Source of the DNA: Takakia lepidozioides
Taxonomy: Eukaryota; Streptophyta; Takakiopsida; Takakiales; Takakiaceae
Direction: 5' to 3'
DNA length: 64,000 bases
Assembly (NCBI GenBank): GCA_030704615.1
Contig: CM060731.1
Coordinates: forward strand, 50,964,001-51,028,000
Under the pieces are notes generated by a model, which saw only the letters and a program-made list of their open reading frames with translations, was not told the DNA's origin and did not search any database. Made by a program: the position numbers and the translations under genes. Every line of letters starts with the position of its first letter. Within the stretch, counting starts at the first letter, position 1. Positions 24,045-35,432 of the stretch are shown in pieces.

Positions 24045-24326
24045 TGATAATGAAAGTGAACACAATGGAAACACTCCACTCTTGAATCCACTCAATCACA
24101 TAAACTAAGTCAAGCCAAGGGCACCCTTGCTAAGGGAATCCACCCTACAAAGCCCTCAACACACTCCCTCTCAATATCTAGAGCTATGGAAGTGAGAGAG
24201 GCTCATGGAGGCTCAACTACAAGAAGATGAGCCCTCCTCAACGCTCACAAAGGGAAAACCTATCCCCATGTCCCAAGTGAGGTTTGACACCTCACTTGGC
24301 ATGTGAGACCAAATGAAGTCCCAACA
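24045..24326 (-). repeat. 5' LTR (282 bp)
   Basis: Equal in length to the 3' LTR at 16144-16425. It begins TGTTGGGACTTCATTTGG on the minus strand and is followed on the right by the CACAA duplication at 24327-24331. Confidence 0.9.
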
Positions 24327-24412
24327 CACAAAATACAAATATAAATATCCAAAATATCCTAGTTAACTAGAAGTAGGTAATTCTAGTTAACCATGACTAA
24401 AACCATGACAAA

Positions 24413-24660
24413 GGAAATGAAATCATCCCATTTCTTAATGCGAGAGGAAGACCCTCGTGTCGGGTGCCCCTTGAATTTTATGCCCGCCGAATGTCGATTA
24501 TACCTCCGACATTTCCTGATTTTTTTTCCAAGATCTTTTGCCTCACTTGTCCCATTCCTTTTTATCATCAAAAGAAACGATGAAAGGAAATGAAATCATC
24601 CCATTTCTTTACGCAGAGGAAGACCCTCGTGTCCGGGTGCCCCTTGAATTTTATGCTCTA
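24413..24660. repeat. Dispersed repeat, two direct copies
   Basis: GAAATGAAATCATCCCATTT and the following AGGAAGACCCTCGTGTCGGG occur at about 24415-24482 and again at 24588-24655. They flank the segment shared with 15985-16060. CCCTCGTGTCGGGT from this repeat also forms the arms of the hairpin at 60265-60358, so those are related sequences. Confidence 0.7.
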
Positions 24661-27600
24661 GTAGGGCTTTGGGCTACCGCCCTCGGCCCTAGGCACAAAA
24701 TTCAAAGAGCGCCCTCCACTGGGGGCCTTCCTCCATGCATCAAATCCCCCATAGCCAAAGGATTAGATTATCCATTTAGGGGCTAACATGGCAAATACTA
24801 GAAAACACTATCACAAAAAAAAAACGGTGTTATTATTCTAAGGAATGAATGGCTATAGGTTATTAATGTGAAGGCAACGAGTCTAAAGTCGTATATTAGC
24901 TTAGTCATGTCTTATTACAGCATTTAGTTAGGATTAGGTTTACCTTGGTTGCTACGGTACTAGGGGTAATTTGGGCCTCCATTGTTGTATTGCCATCGCT
25001 CAGGTTCTCTTGGGCCTTCGAACCCAAAAATTCCATTAATAAAGGAAGTGGAAACTGTAGCTTTACAGCCTCATGGGTTTTCTCCAGTGTTGGACTGGTA
25101 TCAAGCTTTTTGCATACCACAGTGGTCGTAGTACCAAACCTATCACAAAACTTTCATACCGGTCTGGTGGATGTATTTCTTTCCAGAGACTGATATGAGT
25201 CATGCCAGCCACAATATCAGCTGGTATGAGATATCAACTCTGGTATCATTCCAAAGCCATCTTGAATTACGAGTTTATCAAGTGAAAACAAATATAGCAA
25301 ATATCAAGTGAAAACAAATAAAATACACATAAAGTAGTAAATATACATAAGTACAAATGTATAGGCATATGTACAATTAATATAGTACACATACCAGAGT
25401 AAGTGAGGAAGACGGCGGGGGAGTACTGGTATTGTGGCTTGTATGAAAAAACTGATACCAGCCCAGTGGTCTGGTATGTGACCGAGAATTCTCCCGAATG
25501 ATACCAGCCAGACTGGTCTGGTATCTACTACCACTACATATACTAGTCCTTCACCTTTTTACCTTCTAGTAAATTGTAAACATGTTCATCGTAATTGACC
25601 CTATTGATGCAGCAGTGCTCTAAATCCGATGTGTATTTCCGCTTAGAATATATCACCCCCATAACCATGGATTTGATTGTGCTCCATTTAGTCTCTCACC
25701 TTCCGTTGAAATGAATTCTCTATTGGCTGCCTTCAGTAATGATTGTAATGGATTTATTGAGGCTTTAGGTAGCAGGTACACTAACAGGCTTGCTCGAGTA
25801 GAGCGTAAAGATCTACGAGATCTTTGTTGGAAATGTTCAGTATGTACTTCAAATCATGAAAGTAAAAAATGTAGTTGAGTTTGGAGCGATGGAGGCACGG
25901 AGATGCCACGAAACTTAGTTTTGACTTTTAGTCCCGATCTGCGGATACCCCAGTTTCTAGCTTTCCACGTTAGCCTTCAACAAATTGTCAGGGGATCTCT
26001 CTCTCCCCATATCCCCGCCCCCCACCCCTTTCTTTTTTCTCAATAGTTTCCGCTATGTACAAGCATCGCTTCCTGTAGAAACGCTAAGAATGAATTGCCC
26101 ATTTGGTACTTTTACGTGCATATCAATCTTGATATTTTGATGACACTGCCTTGGTCACTATGAATTGATTCCCCTCCGTTCTGAAACATTACTTACGAAT
26201 CACCCAGAGAAGTAATATGGAAGAGAGATGTGAATCATAGGAGGAGAGCTGTAACGGAGGTCTTATGGTGCTGGATTTGACAGAAATGAACCTGGAAAGA
26301 CACAATGCGGCGATGGAAAGAGATCGGCGAAGTGCAAGGGAAAGATTTTATCGAAAATATCCTTGTTGCCATGGGAGTACTACCTTTTATTTACTTCATT
26401 TTCTTGGAATTTGTAGATATTCTTTGATGTTAGACGTCAAACCTTTAGTTTTATCGTATATGAACATCTACCCAGGAGGGTGCGCCGCTCATGGTAGCCT
26501 GTAAACATCCTGACAGAATTCCACTATGTAGCTGAGGAACTTTCCCATTACATCACGACTTGGGCGGTTTCGTGCACGAAGCCCACTAAGAACCGACTAT
26601 GATCCATTGCTTCATCTAATTAGAGTATGTTCTGGATTAGAATGGTTCAATTTTTGTCGTATCGTAATGTCACAACTCGTAATCGTAAGGTGTACTTGAT
26701 GAATTGTACTCCAGCCTCCATACTCGAGTACAATCCCTCTCCAAGCTCCAGCATGGAATTTAAAATGTAAAAGCCTAACCAAGCCATTGGGATGATCGGT
26801 TGCAGAACAATTTCTGCTGTTTCTAAAACATATTTGTTCTCGTGCTTAATGCCTCATTTTGGTCCTACATCATGCAAGTCTGGTTTGAGGTCTATGTTGT
26901 GTTTGCGAAGTCCCGTGGAAGGAGCAGCTGTTTGTTGGCAAGAATCTGTGCAGTGTAGTCTGGAGCTGCTCTCGGGAACGAGAGCCTAGATGAGGCGTCA
27001 AAACATGTTTGACAATTTCCTCTGTTCTTCTGTAAATCTACTTGTTTTGGGATCAAATGAGGTGCCCTACCGGAGTCGACGTGCTTGGATCGTGTATATG
27101 CGTCTCTTCCAAGGCTCTCTCTCTCTATACCTGTACGCAACGACTTCGCATCCACATATGTGAGGGTATGATGACTGAATCATGCCTACTTCATAATTGT
27201 GATCGATGACTATGACTTATACTCCAACCCTGTCCAAGAGTGCCATAACTTCGGTACAAGGTCATGAGTAACTAGGTTACTTACTCGCCATTGAAAACTG
27301 TCGCAGGAAGACAAGAGACTATATGGTGGTTGGCTATGACGAAAGCAGGTTGAGATACTTAAACTTTCCACCCTGGGAAAGGCCTATCAACAAAGACGAA
27401 CCTGATAGATACCTGGCCGCTCCACCGATCCTCATCTCTGGGGTCAGCAAGCCGAGCCATGCAAACTAACTTAAAAAGTCTATGTGCAGGCTAGACAACG
27501 ATGGGGAGTGGGCGAGCATCGAGAGTCCAGTTCGAATGTGCAGAGGTCATCAAGGAAGCGAGCAAGGCGGAGATGGAGGCGAGTAAAGAGGTCGCACGCA

Positions 27601-27950
27601 TCCCTTGAGGAAGCGCGTTGCTAGTTGCCACCTTCAATGCCGCACATGACCCTCACTGTGGCCATCAATAACAGATCGCCCTTCTCGGAGTATCATTCAT
27701 CCATCGGCACATAATCTAATACATTAACCATTTACCTCTTTAAGTTTAGATTTATGACGGCTGTTAGCTGACGTAACCGTGGTTAAGGAGTGGGTCAGAG
27801 GTGGACGATAGCCCATATTTGGTTGTAGTGAATGCAAGGGAATAAGTCATTGAATGGCGCATTAACACCTTGACATGGCGCTTTCTATGAATTCTCAAAC
27901 TAGATCATGTTTAATGCTCTTTCCCTGTATTCAATTTATTATTTGTTTAT
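24661..27950. other. Repeat-rich intergenic DNA
   Basis: No gene is recognised. At 25085-25530 several inverted words built on CTGGTATC and GATACCAG occur (for example GATACCAGCCAGACTGG near 25500), suggesting a decayed MITE-like element. The rest shows only short open frames. Confidence 0.45.
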
Positions 27951-27954
27951 TTTT

Positions 27955-28460
27955 TATTTTTGAGATACCTGGCCAAAGCACAAGGCTCATGGGCACACAC
28001 CACCTCGGAAGTGGTTGTGGGTTCAATCCGTGGAGTGGTGTCATGAAAGGTGTCCAGTGTCCACCTTCATGTAGGAATTCAGTAGTCAGTAGCCCTTCTG
28101 GGTCAATGGACCCCATAGTTTATGCTTCCTTCCAAAGGTTAGTAGTTATTACCAACGCACAACAAGGTAGCAAGATTTGAGCCCAGAATCACTTGGATGG
28201 CACTCAACGCCCTATCTTTATTTTCCTTTATTTTTCTCTTTTTCAATTCATGAAGGGAAACACCTGCGGCTCACAAAGGAGGCCCCTTCATTATAGTGAG
28301 AGGAGACAACCAAGTTATAGCCCATTGGCAATGGGCACATACCACCTCGGAAGCAGTTGCGGGTTCAATCCACCGACTAGTGTCACAAAGGTGTCCACCT
28401 TCCTGCCGGTCAAGAGACACTATAATCATAGACTTCCATGGGAAGGCGTCAGATACAAAT
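27955..28460. repeat. SINE-like repeats with Pol III B-box-like motifs
   Basis: Two related segments share CACCACCTCGGAAG, then GGGTTCAATCC, then a GTGTC...AGGTGTCCACCTTC tail (27970-28075 and 28315-28415). GGGTTCAATCC resembles the tRNA/SINE B box. Between them, at 28160-28200, AAGGTAGCAAGATTTGAGCC recurs near 50870; read on the minus strand it also gives a GGGTTCAAATC B-box-like word. A neighbouring word, GGGAAACACCTG with GCTCACAAA and AGGCCCCTT, repeats near 28255, 29310 and 29665. Confidence 0.45.
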
Positions 28461-30380
28461 AAAATAAAATAGTAGGATGAAATAACCAATATTGTACTGG
28501 CATTGAATTTTTAACATACCAGCCGGGTCCGGGGGTTGATTGTTTTTGAAATGTGAACACCGGTATGGCCCTAGGTATTGCAAAACAAGGATTTCTGAAA
28601 TACGTATAAGTATTGCTTTTTGTAAGAACCAATATGTGGTATCAATAGTAGGGTTTGGAATTGTGCAATACTAGGCAGATATCAACCTAGGTATGAAGTT
28701 TATTCTCACGACAGATAGGCTGAATTCCATGTGACATCAAGGGTTTCCAATACATACAGGCATATCCAGCCACGATTTGTCCATTGCCACCGCATTCCTT
28801 GGTGTAATCACAACTGCAATTACACAACCACCCCAAATCTAACAAATCACCCTAACTGCAATCTGCCGCCCAAATGTTCCCTCTATGCAGCCGTCACCCT
28901 TCCGTAGAATGTGTGTTAGTATATTGCGAGACCCTACCCAGGATTCAAGAAGGAAATCCGAGTCTTTGAAACTGGTATCACACTCTACATTCACGAGAGG
29001 TATCAATATGAGTATGGTAGGGTGGCAGCTCGAAATAGGTAATACTAGTCTATCGTGGGTATTGTCACCTAGCCGCCTGGTAGGTTCTCTCATACCAAGT
29101 TTATACCCACTGTTGATACCCGGGTTAACCCTATATACAGTACACCACTGGAAATAACCTTTCTCATATTATTCTCGCCATGAGGCGCACAAGGCCGCCC
29201 AAGGTGCACCATCCAACTGAGCTGGTGGTAAGGAATAAAAAAATATAAAAATAATAAATTATTTAGGTCGATTTCATATATTTATATTTAAAATAAATAA
29301 ATAAATAAGGGAAACACCTGGGAGCGGCAGCTCACAAATCAGGCCCCTTAATAGTGAGAGGAGAAAATAACCTCTTTCACAGTAATCGCGGCATGGAGGC
29401 GCGTAAGTGGACACCGCCCAGGGAAGGGGGAGAAATATATTGTTTTACTTGGAAAAGGGGACATAGAAGCCATTCAATCGGATTAATAGGTGAAATTTTA
29501 TTTTATTTTATTTTATGTGTTTCTAAGTTTTATTTACCGATAGATTTTTGTTTTGTTTTGTTTTTTTTCAAATTAAACAGGGGACAGAGGCCCCTGTTGA
29601 CACATTTTTAGTTGTTTAGCCCTTAGAGAGCTAAGACCGTTCTTGTTTTCGGCTCGTCCATTAGGGGAAACACCCGGATGCAATTGCTCACAAATCAGTT
29701 CATTTTTATGTGTCGAATCAATCCATTCCATTGGGGCAACTGCAGGTGACCATTAGCTTTCATGCTACCTAGTGCAAATCAGCCAGCGATGTCGGTGCTA
29801 GGAAAAAATAATTAGACATATGTGATACTTGGTATGACGGGACGGGACAACCATCCTAACACGTCCCATCTAAACTGTGACAACCCAGACGTCCCACCAG
29901 CTGTCGTATTAATGTTTTTTATTTCTTTTTTATTAATTTGAATGGATGTAATTGCTGTCACTTATGAACACAATGAATTAAGCCTCATTCAAGTCATCAT
30001 CTCCTCTCCACTGGTGGGTTAGGTGAGAGCGACAGCGTATTGAGCGTAGCCAAGTGGCATTAACTTGTAACTTCAACAAGCCAATTGTGAAGAAACAAAT
30101 TGTTGATTTTTGTTTTGAACACATTATTAAAGGTTGTGGGCCATAGCCATTTACTGGCAAAACTAGGGGCACATTGTGGATCGAGGCGGCGAGCAAATGA
30201 GTCCTGGATGGATGAAGTATCTGAACGAACGTCGTATACTAAAATATCGCAGGAGGTTTTATTTTATTCTTATAAATATGGCTTATAATTATTATGTTTT
30301 CCAAGGACCAATTTCCCGACCCCGTTTCCCGAAAACGAGAACAATTAAACTTCACTTTCTTTATAATAAAATTTAAAATG
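28460..30380. other. AT-rich intergenic DNA
   Basis: Short dispersed repeats and simple A/T tracts (an AAATAAATAAATAAATAA run near 29290, and TTTTATTTTA runs near 29500). No gene is recognised. Confidence 0.5.
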
Positions 30381-31602
30381 GGAAAATGCTGGAAAAGGAA
30401 TTAGGGTTTGGAGGGGCAGGGGCTCGCGGAGAAAAGGTGACGGGCAGGAGAGTGGTCGCGCGAATGCTGGGGGTGTCAGTCTCCACTCACGGCTGCACAC
30501 CCCGAGTGATGGCGATGGCAGCAACGTGCTTGTCGGGTGCCCATTACAGAGGCGGGGCAGCTGGACCATGGAACCTCGGAGACGCGCTGGGAGTTGCGTC
30601 GCAGTTATTACAGCCGAGTTGTTTTTGCGCAGCTCGCACTGTGAGGATGCCTTTCTGTGAAGAAGGAGGAGCAGGGGCAGGAAACTAGTAGGTATAGGAG
30701 CTGCTGTAGGTATAGGAGAGGATAGACTGAGCTGCTGTGTAGCAGCTATTTCCCGCTCAGTGTCCAGAGGGGATGCTGTGGCCTCCGGACTGCGCAAGTA
30801 CTGGTCTCTGATCTCTGGGTGTCGTCAGTGCTATCTCCTTGCAGATTTGGATCTCTGCTAAGAGAGTGTATATCAAGTGCGCAGGGGATTCGTCTCTCGA
30901 GGTTCCGTTTCTTTCCCGTTATCCTTGCTCCACTTGTGTTTCACTTCGCTAGCTGCCTTCGCATTTAGCTGTCTAAGCAAACTCGATCCTTTCTAAATCT
31001 ATCACACCGCTCTGTTGAACATCTTAGTTTGCCGACTCGTTTGATATGTTGGCAGGATCTCTGCCAGCTATTTTTGGGATCAGATGGAGCCTTGAGCCCC
31101 CGTGTACACCTCCTGTGCATGGTTCGAATGAATTAGCCTGCAGTGCTGTATGCGTGATGGCACTTGGAATACCTCTGTCCGATAGCACCTTCTGGTTTGT
31201 AGACCTAGGCGCTCCTGCACCGAAGTGAGCTTGCAACTTGCTAGCTTGACCCACGTGCATCCCTTCAGTGTGCCTCGCACTACACCCGACTGTGGTAATG
31301 CAGCCTGCTGTGCCTAATATTAGAGTGTGTCTCTTGAGACCTTTGATTCAAAATGGTTGTTGTTCGCAAGGCAGATAGGTCGCCTTGTCTGTATCATCTA
31401 GTAACTAGGATATATCTGATGTTTGTAGACTTGTTGCTGACGAACTGTTGGTTTGATGATGTGACATTGCAGGGTTCACTGGGAAGATTGCTTCCGGCAG
31501 GACAGGGTACTCCTATTTAGCTCACCTTTACATGTACTTTGGACGTGAGTGGCAAAAGTAAGAGACACGACGAACCTTTCACAACTCAAGACCCCGCATT
31601 GA
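30381..31602. other. Upstream region of the pectin methylesterase gene
   Basis: Higher GC around 30400-30700 than in the DNA to its left, with a 100-codon open frame at 30386 that shows no recognised domain. It probably contains promoter and 5' untranslated sequence of the gene at 31603. I see no firm TATA or RNA gene. Confidence 0.4.
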
Positions 31603-33900
31603 ATGCTGGAGTTGGGTAGGGAGGAGAACATGGCAGCAAGAAGAAGTCCGCGGAGGCTATGGAAGGAAGTGCGAAACGTGATGAGCGCACTGAATGCTTT
31701 CAGACATACGGGAAAGGTAGAACTTGACGCTGGTCAAGGGCGCCCATACTCAGCCAATGCGAATCGGAAGAGCTATTTGATCGTTGTTGCTTCTGTATCG
31801 ACCCTTATAGCAGTTGCCCTGTGCGTCGCAGTAGCAGTTCCTCTTTCGTCCCGTCAAAAGGGACCAGAGATTTTCAGCGACATCCATTTATCTACTCCGA
31901 TACACCTCACATGTCGCTCGACCCAATATCCCGAAGCTTGCGTCACCTCTCTTACTTCTAACCCTCAAGCTTTTGGCGCTTTCGACACTAGCCAGACAGG
32001 TTTTGCTGGAATCGCTGTGAGCAGCGCGCTAAGTGGGGTGAATAATTTCTATAACTACGCTGCTAACCTCCAGGGGAACACTCAGGAGATGGGATTGGAC
32101 CAATCTGCTATGGGTTCCTGCCTGGCAGTGCTACAGGATTCTCAAGATCAGCTTACCACCTCCCTGAACCAGCTTTTGAATCTTAGTGGCGCGAACTTCA
32201 ACGGACAAATGAAGGATGTTTTGACCTGGATGAGTGCGGCATTGACGTATCATACCACCTGCATGGACGGATATGATGATGTGCCCGGTAGTGTCAGTGA
32301 CAATATGAAGGTTCAAGGAAACGATGTTGAGGCTCTTCTTGCTAACGCAGTCTCCTTGGTTTCGGGCGTAGTGAGCTCTTTCAGTACAGGCACTGCAGAC
32401 CCATCTTCCCTTCACAACCGACGTCTACTTTCTTCCCCCACGGAAGATGCCCCGGTTTATGATATGGATGGCGAATTTCCGGAGTGGTTGAGAGTAGGAG
32501 ACCGTCGCATTCTGCAGACCTCCACGAACTTCACTGTTGTTGATGCTACAGTTGCACAGGATGGAAGTGGGCAATTTGAAACAGTTCAGGAAGCTGTGGA
32601 TGCTGCTCCCCAGCAAAACTCTAACCGGTATGTCATCCACATCAAGCAAGGAATTTACAATGAGACCGTGGTTATTCCCAGGAAAGCCACAAACCTCATG
32701 CTCATGGGAGATGGCATGGGTTTGACTATCATTACGGGGAGCAGGAGTGTGATATCGTCTAATGTCACTACGTATGAAACTGCAACACTCGGTAAGATTG
32801 GATCATCCTCGAGTCTGCACAATCCCCACCTCAAATCTGTTTTGTGGTGACTAAATGAACTGGTTCAGTTTGGATTTGGAATGACAGAAACCATGGAATC
32901 GCCCTGGGCGACAGGTTCCTGTGAGCGATTACAGTAGCCTCACAAGGATGGTGTAAATGGAGAGACTATAGAATGTATGTTTTAAGCCTGTAGATTCAAA
33001 GTATTTCTCACTTTTGCTCGCAGTAGTCGTGCTTGGTCATGCCTTGTGGGATAGTTTGGTCTTGACTGTGCTCTGTAGTTATAGGGACCCCTGAAGAGAT
33101 TGCCTGAAGGTTTTTGGCCTAGTGTATAAGCAGGGATGGCTTAGTCTGAAATACATTAGCCGGGATTATTTGGATGCGGTTTTTCCTGTGTTTGATATTC
33201 GTTTTGTACTCGTGCAGCTGTGACCGGCAGAGGATTTCTCGCAAAGGACCTCTCAATACAAAATACCGCTGGAGCTATAAACCACCAGGCAGTGGCTCTA
33301 AGAGTGGAAGCTGATCATTCTGCATTCTGGAGGGTATCCATTGAAGGGTACCAAGATACTCTGTATGCCCATGCACAACGACAGTTCTACAAGAATTGCA
33401 CAATCTATGGGACTGTGGACTTCATCTTTGGAAATGCAGCGGCAGTCTTTCAGACTTGCACTCTCACCGCTCGGGCACCACTTCTCGGCCAACAGAATAC
33501 TTTCACTGCACAGGGGAGGAAGTACTCCTCTCAAAACACCGGTTTTTCTTTCCAAGGCTGTGTCCTGGATGCTTCTCCTGATTTACAGGAACAGACTGGT
33601 GTTCAAAGCTACCTTGGCCGACCTTGGAAACTGTACTCCCGCACTGTCTATCTGGAGAGTTTTATGACCAATGTTGTTGACCCGTCAGGCTGGCTTGCTT
33701 GGAATGGAACTTTTGCCTTGGACACGTTATTTTATGGGGAGTACCAAAACTCAGGGCCTGGCGCATCAAATGGCCAGCGCGTGGCGTGGTCAACCCAGAT
33801 TACTGATGCAAACGTTGCAGCACAGTATACTGTTCTTAATTTCATTTCTGGGTCAGAGTGGTTGCCACAGACAAATCTCGAGTTTTCACCCACCCTCTAG
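31603..33900 (+). CDS. Pectin methylesterase with inhibitor pro-domain
   Basis: Two exons (31603-32791 and 33218-33900) joined in phase 1, giving 623 residues. The donor is CTCG|GTAAGA and the acceptor GTGCAG. It has a short basic N-terminus and a signal-anchor helix near residues 57-83 (SYLIVVASVSTLIAVALC). The PMEI-type pro-region (about 95-260) has paired Cys residues (HLTCRSTQYPEAC). Subtilase-type processing sites RRLL and RRIL are near residues 270-310, followed by the catalytic beta-helix. Catalytic residues seen: Gln420 in QAVALR, Gln442 and Asp443 in GYQDTLY, Asp464 in DFIFG, and Arg531 in LGRPW. The enzyme removes methyl esters from homogalacturonan in the cell wall after export; the pro-region keeps it inactive until cleavage. 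A second Met at codon 10 (MAARRSP) may be the real start. Confidence 0.93.
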
Positions 33901-35432
33901 GATAGCATTCAGCAAAGTCGAAGTGGAAGCCCTTCATACTTTTGCAGCGGCGACACCACACAGCTTGTGTAATTTCGTTACGTTCACCTTAGATCTTCTT
34001 CTCTAACTTACAGCTATTTTCTGGATCAAAACCAGACTCGAGTGATGTACGATGCAGCTATAAACAAGATAAATTTTGAAGGAAGTCCGGATTGTCACTC
34101 TCCTCTAACCATTTTTTTTGTTTTGAATTTTTCTACCGAGAGATTGGAATGTTTCTTGCAATCACCTTGGATTCATAGGCCGGAATAAATGAGTGACAGC
34201 GAGTCCATAGTATTAAACATACTTGTAGTTGTCACAGCTAATCAATCGATTTATCTTGGCAGACCTTATCCTAAGATCAACTCAATGCTACAATTACTCT
34301 CAATGCAAAACGACGTTTTCAGCAAGCAACATTTACAGGGAATTCTTATATCGACAGCTTCTCGGCTAGTAGTCAATCCCTTGGTAGCAGGTGAATCAGA
34401 TCACTATGACTACTCTATCACAGAAAGAAGTCTGCCTACCACTCTACAACATCGGACAGAAGTAACAAGAAGAACAACCAAAATAGAGTCTCGTGGGAAG
34501 ACGATCTTGAATGGTAAGGCGGGAAGGATGGTAAGTCACTATGTGAGTAATCTTAGTGGTGACTATGACCTGTAGGTAAGTAGCTACTACGTAATTCCAA
34601 CACTACTTGTAATGCTCAATGGTGAAGTGGATTCAGAATATCCAACACATACCTAGTACATCACTGATTCCCACTCTCAATAATAATCACTACTGGAACC
34701 CTCACCCGAACTTGACCATGCTGTGTGATCACTGCTCTAGCTTTGTAGTCTGGCAGCTACATAGAACTTCGTACTTCCACCCTGCGAGCGGTCCTCCACG
34801 AATCCACCATACCACCGAGACACAGTCGAGTCCAGGTTATATCACAACACTTAAAAGTGTGCCGCAAGGGCTCTGTAAGTTACAACCTCCTTCACGTTGT
34901 AAATGACGTGAAGCTCATCAATCATCAATCTTACTTTCTCAATGCGATGATCTGAGCAAGACTCCAGCCGACCTCTCTGCCCACCGAGAGAATACATACT
35001 TACTTACGTAACGAACTGAGAATGATACTTCTGCAAAGTGCCGTAGAAACGAACGAAAGAGTTTTGGCAGACTTGTGACTTCTGTCTTTCTGGTAAGTCC
35101 AATCGTATATTCCATCCATATCCGGTAATTTCCACCATAGCCACGGCTCACTCAATACCGCCTCACAGCAGCACCATGTTGGAGCAAACCTCATGACTAC
35201 AAAAGGCCGGTTGACCAATCTGATCGGAGTTTGTTTGATATTCAAGAAGCTGGAAGAAGCAAGCTGTAGATTTTTTTGAACAAATTAGCGAGCACGTCGG
35301 AACAGATCAGGACTCAGAATTATGGGTTTGGCTAATAGCTTGCATTTTTTTTTGTCCTGCAAATTACACGATGCAATTAGGTGGTTTGGGTCAAGATGGT
35401 GATGTTCACAATTTGCCAAGCTTTCATCTTTC
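33901..35432. other. Intergenic
   Basis: The first part is the pectin methylesterase 3' region and the end is the presumed promoter of the gene at 35433. Open frames at 34189 and 34619 show no domain or splice-consistent partner, and I treat them as chance. Confidence 0.5.

Larger units (their letters stand above)
16144..24326 (-). mobile_element. LTR retrotransposon carrying a DNA cytosine methyltransferase
   Basis: An 8183-bp element on the minus strand. It is bounded by two 282-bp direct repeats (16144-16425 and 24045-24326) that run TG to CA and begin TGTTGGGA on the coding strand. CACAA is duplicated on both flanks. In coding order it holds a leader with a minisatellite, gag with two CCHC knuckles, an aspartic protease, a C5 DNA methyltransferase and a stub of Ty3/gypsy-type reverse transcriptase. 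RNase H and integrase are absent. All coding parts carry stops or frameshifts, so it is non-autonomous and probably dead. The LTRs differ by roughly 5-7 per cent by eye, so the insertion is moderately old. No convincing tRNA primer site (TGG at the LTR edge) is seen. Methyltransferase-bearing retrotransposons have been reported in charophyte algae and dinoflagellates; a land-plant Ty3/gypsy copy fits that theme. Confidence 0.9.

Noticed and set aside
30386-30688. 100-codon open frame upstream of the pectin methylesterase
   Set aside because: No domain, no splice partner, and GC-rich composition alone explains the lack of stops.
34189-34575. 128-codon open frame
   Set aside because: No recognisable domain or conserved motif; AT-rich chance frame between two genes.
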